Part shown: positions 34,962 through 42,910 of the stretch, in pieces
Layout of the letters: every line of letters begins with the position of its first letter
How positions within the stretch are numbered: position 1 is the stretch's first letter
Assembly: GCF_030815415.1 (NCBI RefSeq)
Contig: NZ_JAUSWW010000001.1
Coordinates: 2,542,001 to 2,606,000, forward strand
Direction: 5' to 3'
From: Streptomyces canus
GTDB taxonomy: Bacteria > Actinomycetota > Actinomycetes > Streptomycetales > Streptomycetaceae
DNA: 64,000 nucleotides
Notes under the pieces: generated by a model
Database searches by the model: none
The model's input: the letters and a program-made list of their open reading frames with translations, nothing else
Told to the model about the DNA's origin: nothing
Program-made: the position numbers and the translations under genes

Positions 34962-36227
34962 ATGATGCAGCGCGGCAGACACCGCAGGCAGAAGCGGGGC
35001 AGAGCGGCACGCGCCTTCCTGGCCGGGACCGCCCTCGCCCTCACCGCCGCCGCCACGATGATCAGTGCCTCACAGGCCACGGTCGCCGACGATCCCGGGG
35101 CGTTGAAGCCGCTCGCCACGTCCGCCGAGACGGACGTCCTGCGCCTGCGGGAGCACCTGGAGCCGCAGCGCAGCCTCGACCGGCTCTCCTCCGCGATGGG
35201 CACACCGGCCGGCGTCAGCGCGGTCCTCGACAGCGCCGACCACACGCTGCGCACCGCCGCCGACTGCGCTCCCACCGAGCGTGAGGCGCTGCCCGTCGAG
35301 CCGGCCGCCACCCGCGCGTACTGCTGGGACGCCGCCGACACCCGGTCCTGGCGGGCCGGCGCGGTCACCACCTCGGGCGACGCGGACGACGACGGTCTGT
35401 GGGGGCAGAACCGGGTGATCCTCTCCGCCTGGTCGCAGGGCGCCCATGATCTGGCCCGGGTGGCGTTCATCGACGCCAACGACCTGGAGCGGCCCACCTA
35501 CTCCTGGGTCCTGCTCACGGTCCCGGTCGACGGCGGCCGCGACTACCGCGCCCTCGACTCCCGGGTCTCCGGCATGGTCTGGTACCAGGACAAACTGCTG
35601 GTGACCGCCGCCGAGGGCCTGTACGTGTACGACATGGACCGCGTCCAGCGCACCACGGTGGACAGCCCCGCCGTCGGCCGCGTGGACGGCGGCTGGGCGG
35701 CGCACGGCAGCCGCTGGGTCCTGCCCGCGGTCGGCACCTACAGCCTGGCCGGCGGGAAGGCCGCCGCGCAGCCCGGCTATCTCTCCCTGGACCGCAGCAC
35801 CTCCCCCGACAGCCTGGTCGCGAGCGAGTGGGTCTCCAGGGACGACGACCGGGACGTCCGGCTGTGGCGCTACGACTTCAGCGCCGCCTCCGACCGCGCC
35901 GGCCTCCTCACCACCGACCCCGCCGGGTACACCCGGGTCGACGAGGCGTACGAGACGAAGGCGGCCGGTGTCGGCGCCGTGCTGTCGTACGGCTCGAACT
36001 GGTACCTGGGCCGTGCCGCGGACGCGGACGGCGGCCACGGGACGCTGTGGCGGCAGAGCGCGACCGGCGCGCGGGCCACCCGGTGCGGCACCGACGAGAC
36101 CCGCCAGTGCTGGAGCACCGAGTCGGAGTCCCTCTCCTACTGGGAGGCGACCGGTGAGGTCTGGTCCCAGTCGGGCCGGGTGCTGTTCGCCATGCCGCTG
36201 GCCTCGGTCGACCGAGCGCTGGGTTAG
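34962..36227 (+). CDS. Secreted protein of unknown function
   Basis: 421 aa from ATG at 34962 (the next codon is also ATG), with GGGAGGA upstream. A basic n-region (RHRRQKRGRAAR), a hydrophobic core and an alanine-rich end form a Sec signal peptide of about 40 residues. The mature part has regularly spaced Trp/Tyr/Gly motifs (SWVLLTVPVDGG, VSGMVWYQDKLLVTAAEGLY, WVLPAVGTY), which suggests a beta-propeller. No catalytic motif is recognised. It may be a cell-surface or extracellular binding protein; the family is not identified. Confidence 0.75.
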   Translation: MMQRGRHRRQKRGRAARAFLAGTALALTAAATMISASQATVADDPGALKPLATSAETDVLRLREHLEPQRSLDRLSSAMGTPAGVSAVLDSADHTLRTAADCAPTEREALPVEPAATRAYCWDAADTRSWRAGAVTTSGDADDDGLWGQNRVILSAWSQGAHDLARVAFIDANDLERPTYSWVLLTVPVDGGRDYRALDSRVSGMVWYQDKLLVTAAEGLYVYDMDRVQRTTVDSPAVGRVDGGWAAHGSRWVLPAVGTYSLAGGKAAAQPGYLSLDRSTSPDSLVASEWVSRDDDRDVRLWRYDFSAASDRAGLLTTDPAGYTRVDEAYETKAAGVGAVLSYGSNWYLGRAADADGGHGTLWRQSATGARATRCGTDETRQCWSTESESLSYWEATGEVWSQSGRVLFAMPLASVDRALG

Positions 36228-36302
36228 GGCAGGACCACGGCCCGCCGGGCGGGTCACGGAGCCGTTCGACAGATGATCGGGCCGGATGGTTCCCTGGCAG
36301 GC

Positions 36303-36875
36303 ATGGCCGACATCCCCGTGACCACCTGGTCCCTGGAACAGACCGACCCGACCGACGTCCTCCCGGCCGCCGGGCCGGACGGTGACGTCAGGATCGTGCG
36401 CTCCGAGGTCCCCTCCCCCGAGTTCAGCCGCTTTCTGTACGCCTCCGTCGGCGGCGACATCCGCTGGATCGACCGGCTCGGCTGGACGTACCGGCAGTGG
36501 GAGGAGCACCTGGGCCGGCCCGGCGTGGAGACCTGGGTGGCGTACGACCGGGGCACGCCCGCGGGGTACGTGGAGCTGGAGCCGCAGGACGACGGGGTCG
36601 TGGAGATCGTCTACTTCGGACTGGTCCCGGCGTTCCGGGGCCGCCGGATCGGCGGCCACCTGCTGTCGTACGGCGCCGCCCGCGCCTGGGACCTCGCGGA
36701 CCGCTGGCCGGGGCTGGCGCCGACGAAGCGGGTCTGGCTGCATACGTGCAGCCTGGACGGCGAGCACGCCATGGACAACTATCTGCGCCGGGGCTTCAAG
36801 CTCTTCGACACCAAGGTCGAGGAGGAGCCCGATGTGGCCGCTCCGGGGCCCTGGCCGGGCGCCTACCCGGTCTGA
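36303..36875 (+). CDS. GNAT-family N-acetyltransferase
   Basis: 190 aa from the ATG at 36303. The acetyl-CoA binding motif A is clear (EIVYFGLVPAFRGRRIGGHL, with the RGRRIGG loop), followed by YGAARAWDLA and the conserved HTCSLDGEHAMDNYLRRGFK motif B region. The acceptor is unknown. It lies 76 nt after the secreted protein gene, and it precedes the sulfur cluster without an obvious link. Confidence 0.88.
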   Translation: MADIPVTTWSLEQTDPTDVLPAAGPDGDVRIVRSEVPSPEFSRFLYASVGGDIRWIDRLGWTYRQWEEHLGRPGVETWVAYDRGTPAGYVELEPQDDGVVEIVYFGLVPAFRGRRIGGHLLSYGAARAWDLADRWPGLAPTKRVWLHTCSLDGEHAMDNYLRRGFKLFDTKVEEEPDVAAPGPWPGAYPV

Positions 36876-36936
36876 CCTGCGCGGACAAGACTCCGCGCGC
36901 GGTATGTGATCGAGACCACCCTTGTCTCACTCTTCG

Positions 36937-36950
36937 GGACAAGGTTGTCC
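36937..36950. promoter_or_regulatory. Perfect 14-bp palindrome GGACAAGGTTGTCC in the cys promoter region
   Basis: GGACAA-GG-TTGTCC is perfectly symmetrical around its two-base spacer. Two more partial copies lie upstream (GGACAAG near 36881 and CCTTGTC near 36919, the latter pairing with the GACAAGG of this site). Three GACAAG boxes ahead of the leader peptide suggest an operator or promoter cluster for the sulfur operon. The regulator is not identified. Confidence 0.5.
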
Positions 36951-37026
36951 GCATGATGGACGAAGCTGGACTGTGTCCAGATCGCCGTGACACGCTTCCG
37001 TCATGTCTGGAACTGGAATTGCCTTG

Positions 37027-37086
37027 GTGAGTCGGCGGCACGTCGACCTCGGCCGCATGTCCAGCGCCATCTGTCCGGCGCGCTAG
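37027..37086 (+). CDS. cys operon leader peptide (19 aa)
   Basis: The frame from GTG at 37027 to TAG at 37084-37086 encodes a 19-residue peptide with the pattern RRHVDLGRMSSAIC. This matches the short leader peptides found ahead of sulfur-assimilation genes in many actinobacteria, in which a conserved Cys lies near the C-terminus. It is too short for normal gene calling. The stop codon overlaps the first base of a strong hairpin (37086-37125), so ribosome position at the Cys codon could decide whether the hairpin forms. The ribosome site is weak, so the exact start is less certain than the peptide itself. Confidence 0.8.
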   Translation: MSRRHVDLGRMSSAICPAR

Positions 37087-37125
37087 CGCTGCATCCGATA
37101 GTGGCCTCCGGCCACGGGGCAGCGC
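37086..37125 (+). terminator. Attenuator-like double hairpin after the cys leader peptide
   Basis: GCGCTGC (37086-37092) pairs with GCAGCGC (37119-37125), and inside it GTGGCC (37101-37106) pairs with GGCCAC (37110-37115) around a 3-nt loop. Both stems are perfect. It begins at the stop codon of the leader peptide and ends 115 nt before the sulfite reductase start. It could be a transcription terminator or a translation-controlled structure. Confidence 0.6.
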
Positions 37126-37240
37126 CGCCCGACATCTCCCGCATTGGTCTCATTCCTGCGCAATGCTGCGCACATACACGTATGCGCCCGTACGCGCAGG
37201 TCAGAGCCGCTTTCCCGCCTGTCCCGAAGGACGAATAACC

Positions 37241-38938
37241 ATGGCCGCCACCCCGCAGAACCCTGCTGCCACGACTCCCCGCCGCAAGGTGAGCCGTCAC
37301 CGCGGTGAGGGTCAGTGGGCCGCGGGACACCACACCCCGCTGAACGGCAACGAGCAGTTCAAGAAGGACGACGACGGTCTCAATGTGCGGACACGCATTG
37401 AGACGATCTACTCCAAGCGGGGCTTCGACTCGATCGACCCCAACGACCTGCGCGGCCGGATGCGCTGGTGGGGCCTCTACACCCAGCGCAAGCCCGGGAT
37501 CGACGGCGGCAAGACCGCGATCCTGGAGCCGGAGGAGCTGGACGACAAGTACTTCATGCTGCGGGTGCGGATCGACGGCGGACGCCTCACCACCCAGCAG
37601 CTGCGGGTGATCGGCGAGATCTCCGAGGAGTTCGCGCGCGGCAGCGCGGACGTCACCGACCGGCAGAACATCCAGTTGCACTGGATCCGCATCGAGGACG
37701 TCCCGGAGATCTGGAACCGCCTCGAGGCGGTCGGCCTGTCCACCACCGAGGCCTGCGGCGACTGCCCACGCGTGGTCATCGGCTCGCCGGTCGCCGGTAT
37801 CGCCGAGGACGAGATCATCGACGGCTCCTGGGCCATCGACGAGATCCACGAGCGGTACATCGGCAGCAAGGAGTTCTCCAACCTGCCGCGCAAGTTCAAG
37901 ACGGCGATCTCCGGCTCCCCGCTCCTCGACGTGGTCCACGAGATCAACGACATCGCCTTCGTCGGTGTCGAGCACCCCGAGCACGGCCCCGGTTTCGACC
38001 TGTGGGTCGGCGGCGGTCTGTCCACCAACCCCAAGCTCGGCGTCCGTCTCGGCGCCTGGGTTCCGCTGGACGAGGTGCCCGAGGTGTGGGCCGGTGTGGT
38101 CGGCATCTTCCGCGACTGGGGCTACCGCCGCCTGCGCACCCGGGCCCGTCTGAAGTTCCTCGTCGCCGACTGGGGCCCGGAGAAGTTCCGCCAGGTCCTG
38201 GAGGACGACTACCTGAAGCGCAAGCTGGTCGACGGCCCCGCGCCCGCCGAGCCCTCGGGCCGCTGGCGCGACCACGTCGGCGTGCATCGCCAGAACGACG
38301 GCCTGTTCTACGTCGGTTTCGCCCCGCGCGTCGGCCGTGTCGACGGCGCCACGCTGACGAAGATCGCCGAGGTCGCGGAGGCACACGGCTCGGGCCGGGT
38401 CCGGACCACCGTCGAGCAGAAGATGATCATCCTCGATGTCGAGGAGGCGCAGGTCCAGCCGCTCGTCGAGGCCCTGGAGGCGCTCGACCTCACCGCCAAG
38501 CCCTCTCCGTTCCGGCGCGGCACCATGGCCTGCACCGGCATCGAGTACTGCAAGCTCGCCATCGTCGAGACCAAGGCGCGCGGCTCGCAGCTGATCGACG
38601 AACTGGAGCGCCGGATCCCGGAGTTCGACGAGCCGCTCACCATCAACCTCAACGGCTGCCCGAACGCCTGCGCCCGTATCCAGGTGGCGGACATCGGTCT
38701 CAAGGGCCAGCTGGTCCTCAACGACCAGGGCGAGCAGGTCGAGGGCTACCAGGTGCACCTGGGCGGCGCCCTCGGCCTGGAGGCCGGGTTCGGCCGCAAG
38801 GTGCGTGGTCTGAAGGTCACCTCCGAGGAACTGCCCGACTACGTCGAGCGGGTCCTGAAGCGGTTCCAGGCCGAGCGCGAGGAGGGCGAGCGCTTCGCCG
38901 CCTGGGCCTCGCGTGCCAGCGAGGAGGCCCTTTCGTGA
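37241..38938 (+). CDS. Ferredoxin-dependent sulfite reductase (nitrite/sulfite reductase family)
   Basis: 565 aa from the ATG at 37241. Two nitrite/sulfite reductase repeats are visible. The siroheme/4Fe-4S ligands appear as a C-X5-C in MACTGIEYCKLA and a C-X3-C in NLNGCPNACARI. The enzyme reduces sulfite to sulfide with six electrons, probably from ferredoxin. It is the first structural gene after the leader peptide and heads a cluster that includes cysH, cysC, cysD and cysN, which favours sulfite over nitrite. A sirohydrochlorin chelatase gene at 45714 would help make its siroheme. Confidence 0.93.
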   Translation: MAATPQNPAATTPRRKVSRHRGEGQWAAGHHTPLNGNEQFKKDDDGLNVRTRIETIYSKRGFDSIDPNDLRGRMRWWGLYTQRKPGIDGGKTAILEPEELDDKYFMLRVRIDGGRLTTQQLRVIGEISEEFARGSADVTDRQNIQLHWIRIEDVPEIWNRLEAVGLSTTEACGDCPRVVIGSPVAGIAEDEIIDGSWAIDEIHERYIGSKEFSNLPRKFKTAISGSPLLDVVHEINDIAFVGVEHPEHGPGFDLWVGGGLSTNPKLGVRLGAWVPLDEVPEVWAGVVGIFRDWGYRRLRTRARLKFLVADWGPEKFRQVLEDDYLKRKLVDGPAPAEPSGRWRDHVGVHRQNDGLFYVGFAPRVGRVDGATLTKIAEVAEAHGSGRVRTTVEQKMIILDVEEAQVQPLVEALEALDLTAKPSPFRRGTMACTGIEYCKLAIVETKARGSQLIDELERRIPEFDEPLTINLNGCPNACARIQVADIGLKGQLVLNDQGEQVEGYQVHLGGALGLEAGFGRKVRGLKVTSEELPDYVERVLKRFQAEREEGERFAAWASRASEEALS

Positions 38939-38966
38939 GCGCAGCGAACGAAACGAAGGACGCAGT

Positions 38967-39146
38967 ATGAGCGAGCGGGCCGCCCCCTTCTACTGCCCCT
39001 ACTGCGGCGACGAGGACCTCCGTCCGAGCGAGCAGTCTCATGGCGCCTGGGAATGCGCGGCGTGCAACCGCGCATTCCAGTTGAAGTTCCTCGGGCTGCT
39101 CGCCCGGGGCCTTCAGCACTCCGACGCAGGGGGAGATCAGATATGA
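38967..39146 (+). CDS. Small zinc-ribbon protein of the sulfur cluster
   Basis: 59 aa from the ATG at 38967. Two CXXC pairs (YCPYCGDEDL and WECAACNRAF) make a compact zinc ribbon or iron-sulfur knuckle. The gene lies between sulfite reductase and cysH, starts 28 nt after the former, and its stop overlaps the cysH start (ATGA). Small proteins of this kind often sit in actinobacterial sulfite reductase operons; electron transfer or cofactor delivery is possible, but no function is established here. Confidence 0.85.
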   Translation: MSERAAPFYCPYCGDEDLRPSEQSHGAWECAACNRAFQLKFLGLLARGLQHSDAGGDQI

Positions 39147-39853
39147 CCGCGATTCAGGAAGAGCGCACCACCGACGATCTCAGGACGCTCGCCGAGCAGG
39201 CGGGCCGCGACCTGGAGGACGCTTCCGCGCTGGAGATCCTCCAGTGGGCCGTCGACACCTTCGGGGCACGCTTCTGCGTGACCTCCTCGATGGAGGACGC
39301 GGTCGTCTCCCATCTGGCGTCCCGGGTCCGCAAGGGCGTGGACGTCGTCTTCCTCGACACCGGCTACCACTTCGAGGAGACCATCGGCACCCGCGACGCG
39401 GTCGAGGCCGTGATGGACGTCAACGTCATCACGCTGTCGCCGACGCGGACGGTCGCCGAGCAGGACGCCGAGTTCGGCCCGAAGCTGCACGACCGCGACC
39501 CCGACCTGTGCTGCAAGATGCGCAAGGTCGAGCCGCTGGAGCGGGGCCTGAAGGACTACCTGGCCTGGGCGACCGGGCTGCGCCGCGACGAGTCCCCGAC
39601 CCGGGCGAACACCCCGGTCGTCGGCTGGGACGAGAAGCGCCGGAAGGTCAAGATCTCCCCGATCGCCCGCTGGACCCAGGACGACGTGGACTCGTACGTC
39701 GCCGAACACGGCGTCCTCACCAACCCGCTGCTGATGGACGGCTACGCCTCCGTCGGCTGCGCCCCCTGCACCCGCCGGGTCCTGGAGGGCGAGGACGCGC
39801 GCGCCGGGCGCTGGGCGGGCCGCGGCAAGACCGAGTGCGGGTTGCACGAATGA
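39143..39853 (+). CDS. cysH: Phosphoadenylyl/adenylyl-sulfate reductase
   Basis: 236 aa; the ATG overlaps the preceding stop (ATGA). The PP-loop-related N-terminus (RFCVTSSMEDAVVSHLA) and the KMRKVEPL motif identify the family. The cysteine pairs CC (DLCCKMRK) and CXXC (GCAPCTR) are the 4Fe-4S ligands of adenylyl-sulfate (APS) reductases, and the ECGLHE C-terminus carries the catalytic Cys. It therefore probably reduces APS (rather than only PAPS) to sulfite, feeding sulfite reductase. Its stop codon overlaps an ATG upstream of cysC. Confidence 0.93.
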   Translation: MTAIQEERTTDDLRTLAEQAGRDLEDASALEILQWAVDTFGARFCVTSSMEDAVVSHLASRVRKGVDVVFLDTGYHFEETIGTRDAVEAVMDVNVITLSPTRTVAEQDAEFGPKLHDRDPDLCCKMRKVEPLERGLKDYLAWATGLRRDESPTRANTPVVGWDEKRRKVKISPIARWTQDDVDSYVAEHGVLTNPLLMDGYASVGCAPCTRRVLEGEDARAGRWAGRGKTECGLHE

Positions 39854-39876
39854 CCATCACCGAGAAGGAGTTGCAC

Positions 39877-40413
39877 GTGACGACCGGAGCCACCGTCTGG
39901 CTCACGGGTCTGCCGAGTGCCGGCAAGACCACCATCGCGTACGAGCTGGCAGGCCGGCTGCGCGAGGAGGGCCATCTCGTCGAGGTGCTCGACGGCGACG
40001 AGATCCGCGAGTTCATCTCGGCGGGCCTCGGCTTCAGCCGCGAGGACCGGCACACGAACGTGCAGCGCATCGGCTTCCTCGCCGAACTACTCGCCCGCAA
40101 CGGCGTCAAGGCGCTCGTCCCGGTGATCGCGCCCTACGCGGACAGCCGTGAGGCGGTGCGCAAGCGTCACCAGGAGAGCGGGGCGGCGTACCTGGAGATC
40201 CACGTGGCCACTCCGGTCGAGGTGTGCTCCGTACGCGATGTGAAGGGTCTGTACGCCAAGCAGGCCGCGGGCGAGCTGACCGGGCTGACCGGCGTCGACG
40301 ACCCGTACGAGGAGCCCGACTCGCCCGACCTGCGGATCGAGTCGCAGGACCAGACCGTCCAGGAGTCCGCGGCGGCTGTGCACGCGCTGCTCACCGAGAG
40401 GGGACTGGCATGA
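39877..40413 (+). CDS. cysC: Adenylyl-sulfate kinase
   Basis: 178 aa from a GTG at 39877, chosen because AGAAGGAG lies 6-13 nt upstream; an ATG at 39850 overlapping the cysH stop would add nine residues. The P-loop is TGLPSAGKTT (residues about 9-18), followed by LDGDEIRE and the DRHTNVQRIGF segment typical of APS kinases. It phosphorylates APS to PAPS. Because the neighbouring CysH looks like an APS reductase, PAPS may be meant mainly for sulfation reactions. The stop overlaps the cysD start. Confidence 0.92.
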   Translation: MTTGATVWLTGLPSAGKTTIAYELAGRLREEGHLVEVLDGDEIREFISAGLGFSREDRHTNVQRIGFLAELLARNGVKALVPVIAPYADSREAVRKRHQESGAAYLEIHVATPVEVCSVRDVKGLYAKQAAGELTGLTGVDDPYEEPDSPDLRIESQDQTVQESAAAVHALLTERGLA

Positions 40414-41348
40414 CGACGACCGTTGCGGCGGTGGAGGAGGGTACGGACGCTCCGTACGCCCTCTCCCACCTGGACGCCCTCGAATCCGAGGCCGTGCACA
40501 TCTTCCGCGAGGTGGCGGGCGAGTTCGAGCGGCCGGTGATCCTGTTCTCCGGCGGCAAGGACTCCATCGTCATGCTGCACCTGGCGCTGAAGGCGTTCGC
40601 CCCCGCGGCGATCCCCTTCTCGCTGCTGCACGTCGACACCGGGCACAACTTCCCCGAGGTCCTGGAGTACCGCGACCGCACCGTCGAGCGGCACGGTCTG
40701 CGGCTGCATGTCGCCTCCGTGCAGGACTACATCGACCGCGGTGTCCTCAAGGAGCGCCCGGACGGGACCCGCAACCCGCTCCAGACCCTCCCGCTGACGG
40801 AGAAGATCCAGGCGGACAAGTTCGACGCCGTCTTCGGCGGTGGCCGGCGCGACGAGGAGAAGGCCCGCGCCAAGGAGCGGGTGTTCTCCCTGCGGGACGA
40901 GTTCTCCCAGTGGGACCCCCGCCGCCAGCGTCCCGAACTGTGGAACCTCTACAACGGCCGGCACGCCCCCGGCGAGCACGTCCGCGTCTTCCCGCTGTCC
41001 AACTGGACCGAGCTGGACGTCTGGCAGTACATCGCCCGCGAGGGCATCGAGCTGCCGGAGATCTACTTCGCGCACGAGCGTGAGGTGTTCTCGCGCTCCG
41101 GCATGTGGCTGACTCCCGGCGAGTGGGGCGGCCCCAAGGACGGCGAGACGGTCGAGAAGCGCCTCGTGCGCTACCGGACCGTCGGCGACATGTCCTGCAC
41201 CGGCGCGGTCGACTCGGACGCGGTGACGCTGGACGACGTCATCGTCGAGATCGCCGCCTCCCGGCTCACCGAGCGGGGCGCGACCCGCGCCGACGACAAG
41301 ATGTCCGAGGCCGCGATGGAAGACCGTAAGCGCGAGGGGTACTTCTAA
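40410..41348 (+). CDS. cysD: Sulfate adenylyltransferase subunit 2
   Basis: 312 aa; the ATG overlaps the cysC stop (ATGA). The PP-loop motif FSGGKDSIVMLHLALKAF and the conserved GGGRRDEEKARAKER segment identify the small subunit of ATP sulfurylase. Together with CysN it activates sulfate to APS. It is followed by cysN after a 2-nt gap, so the pair is almost certainly co-translated. Confidence 0.95.
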   Translation: MTTTVAAVEEGTDAPYALSHLDALESEAVHIFREVAGEFERPVILFSGGKDSIVMLHLALKAFAPAAIPFSLLHVDTGHNFPEVLEYRDRTVERHGLRLHVASVQDYIDRGVLKERPDGTRNPLQTLPLTEKIQADKFDAVFGGGRRDEEKARAKERVFSLRDEFSQWDPRRQRPELWNLYNGRHAPGEHVRVFPLSNWTELDVWQYIAREGIELPEIYFAHEREVFSRSGMWLTPGEWGGPKDGETVEKRLVRYRTVGDMSCTGAVDSDAVTLDDVIVEIAASRLTERGATRADDKMSEAAMEDRKREGYF

Positions 41349-41350
41349 GC

Positions 41351-42679
41351 ATGAGCACGACCACGGAACTCTCCGAGACCACGCTCCTGCGGTTCGCCAC
41401 CGCCGGCTCCGTCGACGACGGCAAGTCCACGCTGGTGGGCCGGCTGCTGCACGACTCCAAGTCGGTCCTCACCGACCAGCTGGAGGCCGTGGAGCGCGCC
41501 TCCGCCTCGCGCGGCCAGGAAGGCCCGGACCTCGCACTGCTGACGGACGGTCTGCGGGCCGAGCGCGAGCAGGGCATCACCATCGACGTGGCGTACCGCT
41601 ACTTCGCCACCGCCAAGCGCCGGTTCATCCTCGCGGACACCCCGGGGCACGTGCAGTACACCCGCAACATGGTGACGGGTGCCTCCACGGCCGAGCTGAC
41701 GGTGATCCTGATCGACGCCCGCAACGGTGTCGTCGAGCAGACCCGCCGGCACGCCGCCCTCGCGGCGCTGCTGCGGGTGCCGCACGTGGTCCTCGCCGTG
41801 AACAAGATGGACCTGGTCGACTACCAGGAGTCCGTGTTCGCCGCGATCGCCGAGGAGTTCACGGCGTACGCGCTCGAACTGGGCGTCCCGGAGGTCACCG
41901 CGATCCCGATCTCGGCGCTCGCCGGTGACAACGTGGTGGAGCCGTCCGCGAACATGGACTGGTACGGCGGCCCCACCGTCCTGGAGCACCTGGAGACGGT
42001 CCCGGTCATCCACGACCTGAGCCACTGCCACGCGCGGCTGCCCGTGCAGTTCGTGATCCGTCCGCAGACCGCCGAGCACCCCGACTACCGCGGTTACGCC
42101 GGTCAGATCGCCGCCGGTTCGTTCCGTGTCGGCGAGTCGGTGACCGTGCTGCCCTCGGGCCGCAGCTCGAAGATCTCCGGCATCGACCTGCTCGGCGAGC
42201 CGGTCTCCATCGCCTGGACGACCCAGTCGGTGACGGTCCTCCTGGAGGACGACATCGACATCTCGCGCGGCGACCTGATCGTGCCCAGCAAGGACGCCCC
42301 GCCGACCACCCAGGACATCGAGGCGACCGTCTGCCATGTGGCCGACGCGCCGCTGACCGTCGGTCACCGGGTGCTGCTCAAGCACGGCACCCGCACGGTG
42401 AAGGCGATCGTCAAGGACATCCCGTCCCGTCTCACGCTCGACGACCTGTCCCTGCACCCGCACCCGGGACAGCTCGTCGCCAACGACATCGGCCGGGTGA
42501 AGGTCCGCACCGCGGAGCCGCTGCCGGTGGACTCCTACTCGGACTCCCGGCGTACCGGTTCGTTCATCCTGATCGACCCCAACGACGGCACCACGCTCAC
42601 CGCGGGCATGGTCGGCGAGTCGTTCGCGTCCCCGGAACCCGTCAAGGACGCGTCCGAGGACGACGGGTGGGACTTCTGA
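41351..42679 (+). CDS. cysN: Sulfate adenylyltransferase subunit 1 (GTPase)
   Basis: 442 aa. It is an EF-Tu-like GTPase with G1 GSVDDGKSTLVGRLL, G3 DTPGHVQY and G4 NKMDLVDY. GTP hydrolysis by this subunit drives APS synthesis by CysD. There is no fused CysC domain, which fits the separate cysC gene upstream. It is the last gene of the tightly packed sulfate-activation unit; a 231-nt gap follows before the sulfonate transporter. Confidence 0.96.
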   Translation: MSTTTELSETTLLRFATAGSVDDGKSTLVGRLLHDSKSVLTDQLEAVERASASRGQEGPDLALLTDGLRAEREQGITIDVAYRYFATAKRRFILADTPGHVQYTRNMVTGASTAELTVILIDARNGVVEQTRRHAALAALLRVPHVVLAVNKMDLVDYQESVFAAIAEEFTAYALELGVPEVTAIPISALAGDNVVEPSANMDWYGGPTVLEHLETVPVIHDLSHCHARLPVQFVIRPQTAEHPDYRGYAGQIAAGSFRVGESVTVLPSGRSSKISGIDLLGEPVSIAWTTQSVTVLLEDDIDISRGDLIVPSKDAPPTTQDIEATVCHVADAPLTVGHRVLLKHGTRTVKAIVKDIPSRLTLDDLSLHPHPGQLVANDIGRVKVRTAEPLPVDSYSDSRRTGSFILIDPNDGTTLTAGMVGESFASPEPVKDASEDDGWDF

Positions 42680-42680
42680 C

Positions 42681-42785
42681 ATGAACTCTCCCGACATCTA
42701 CTCCACGTTCGCGAAGGAGGGCGGCCGCGTCGGCAGCGGTGCGCTCGGCAGCGGGCAGGGCGGAGTGGCGCGATGTGTGCGTTGA
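42681..42785 (+). CDS. Possible 34-aa peptide after cysN
   Basis: A frame starts with ATG one base after the cysN stop and runs 34 codons (MNSPDIYSTFAKEG, then Gly/Ser/Arg-rich residues). It has no known family and overlaps no other gene. It is recorded because of its close spacing to cysN; it may be a remnant or chance open frame. Nothing in it matches the leader peptide at 37027. The rest of the gap to 42910 holds no other supported feature. Confidence 0.2.
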   Translation: MNSPDIYSTFAKEGGRVGSGALGSGQGGVARCVR

Positions 42786-42910
42786 CGTACGCGCACCGCT
42801 TGCGCGCCCCGTCCCCCCACCCGACGTCCCGGACGAGACGAAGACCTGCCGACCTCCCGGCCACGACCTGAGAGACCGTGACCGCCGGGCCTCCGAGAGG
42901 AACACCTCCC

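Noticed and set aside
36953..37030. 25-aa open frame MMDEAGLCPDRR... just before the cys leader peptide
   Set aside because: It has no resemblance to known leader peptides and overlaps the start of the better-supported leader at 37027. A role cannot be excluded, but evidence is lacking.
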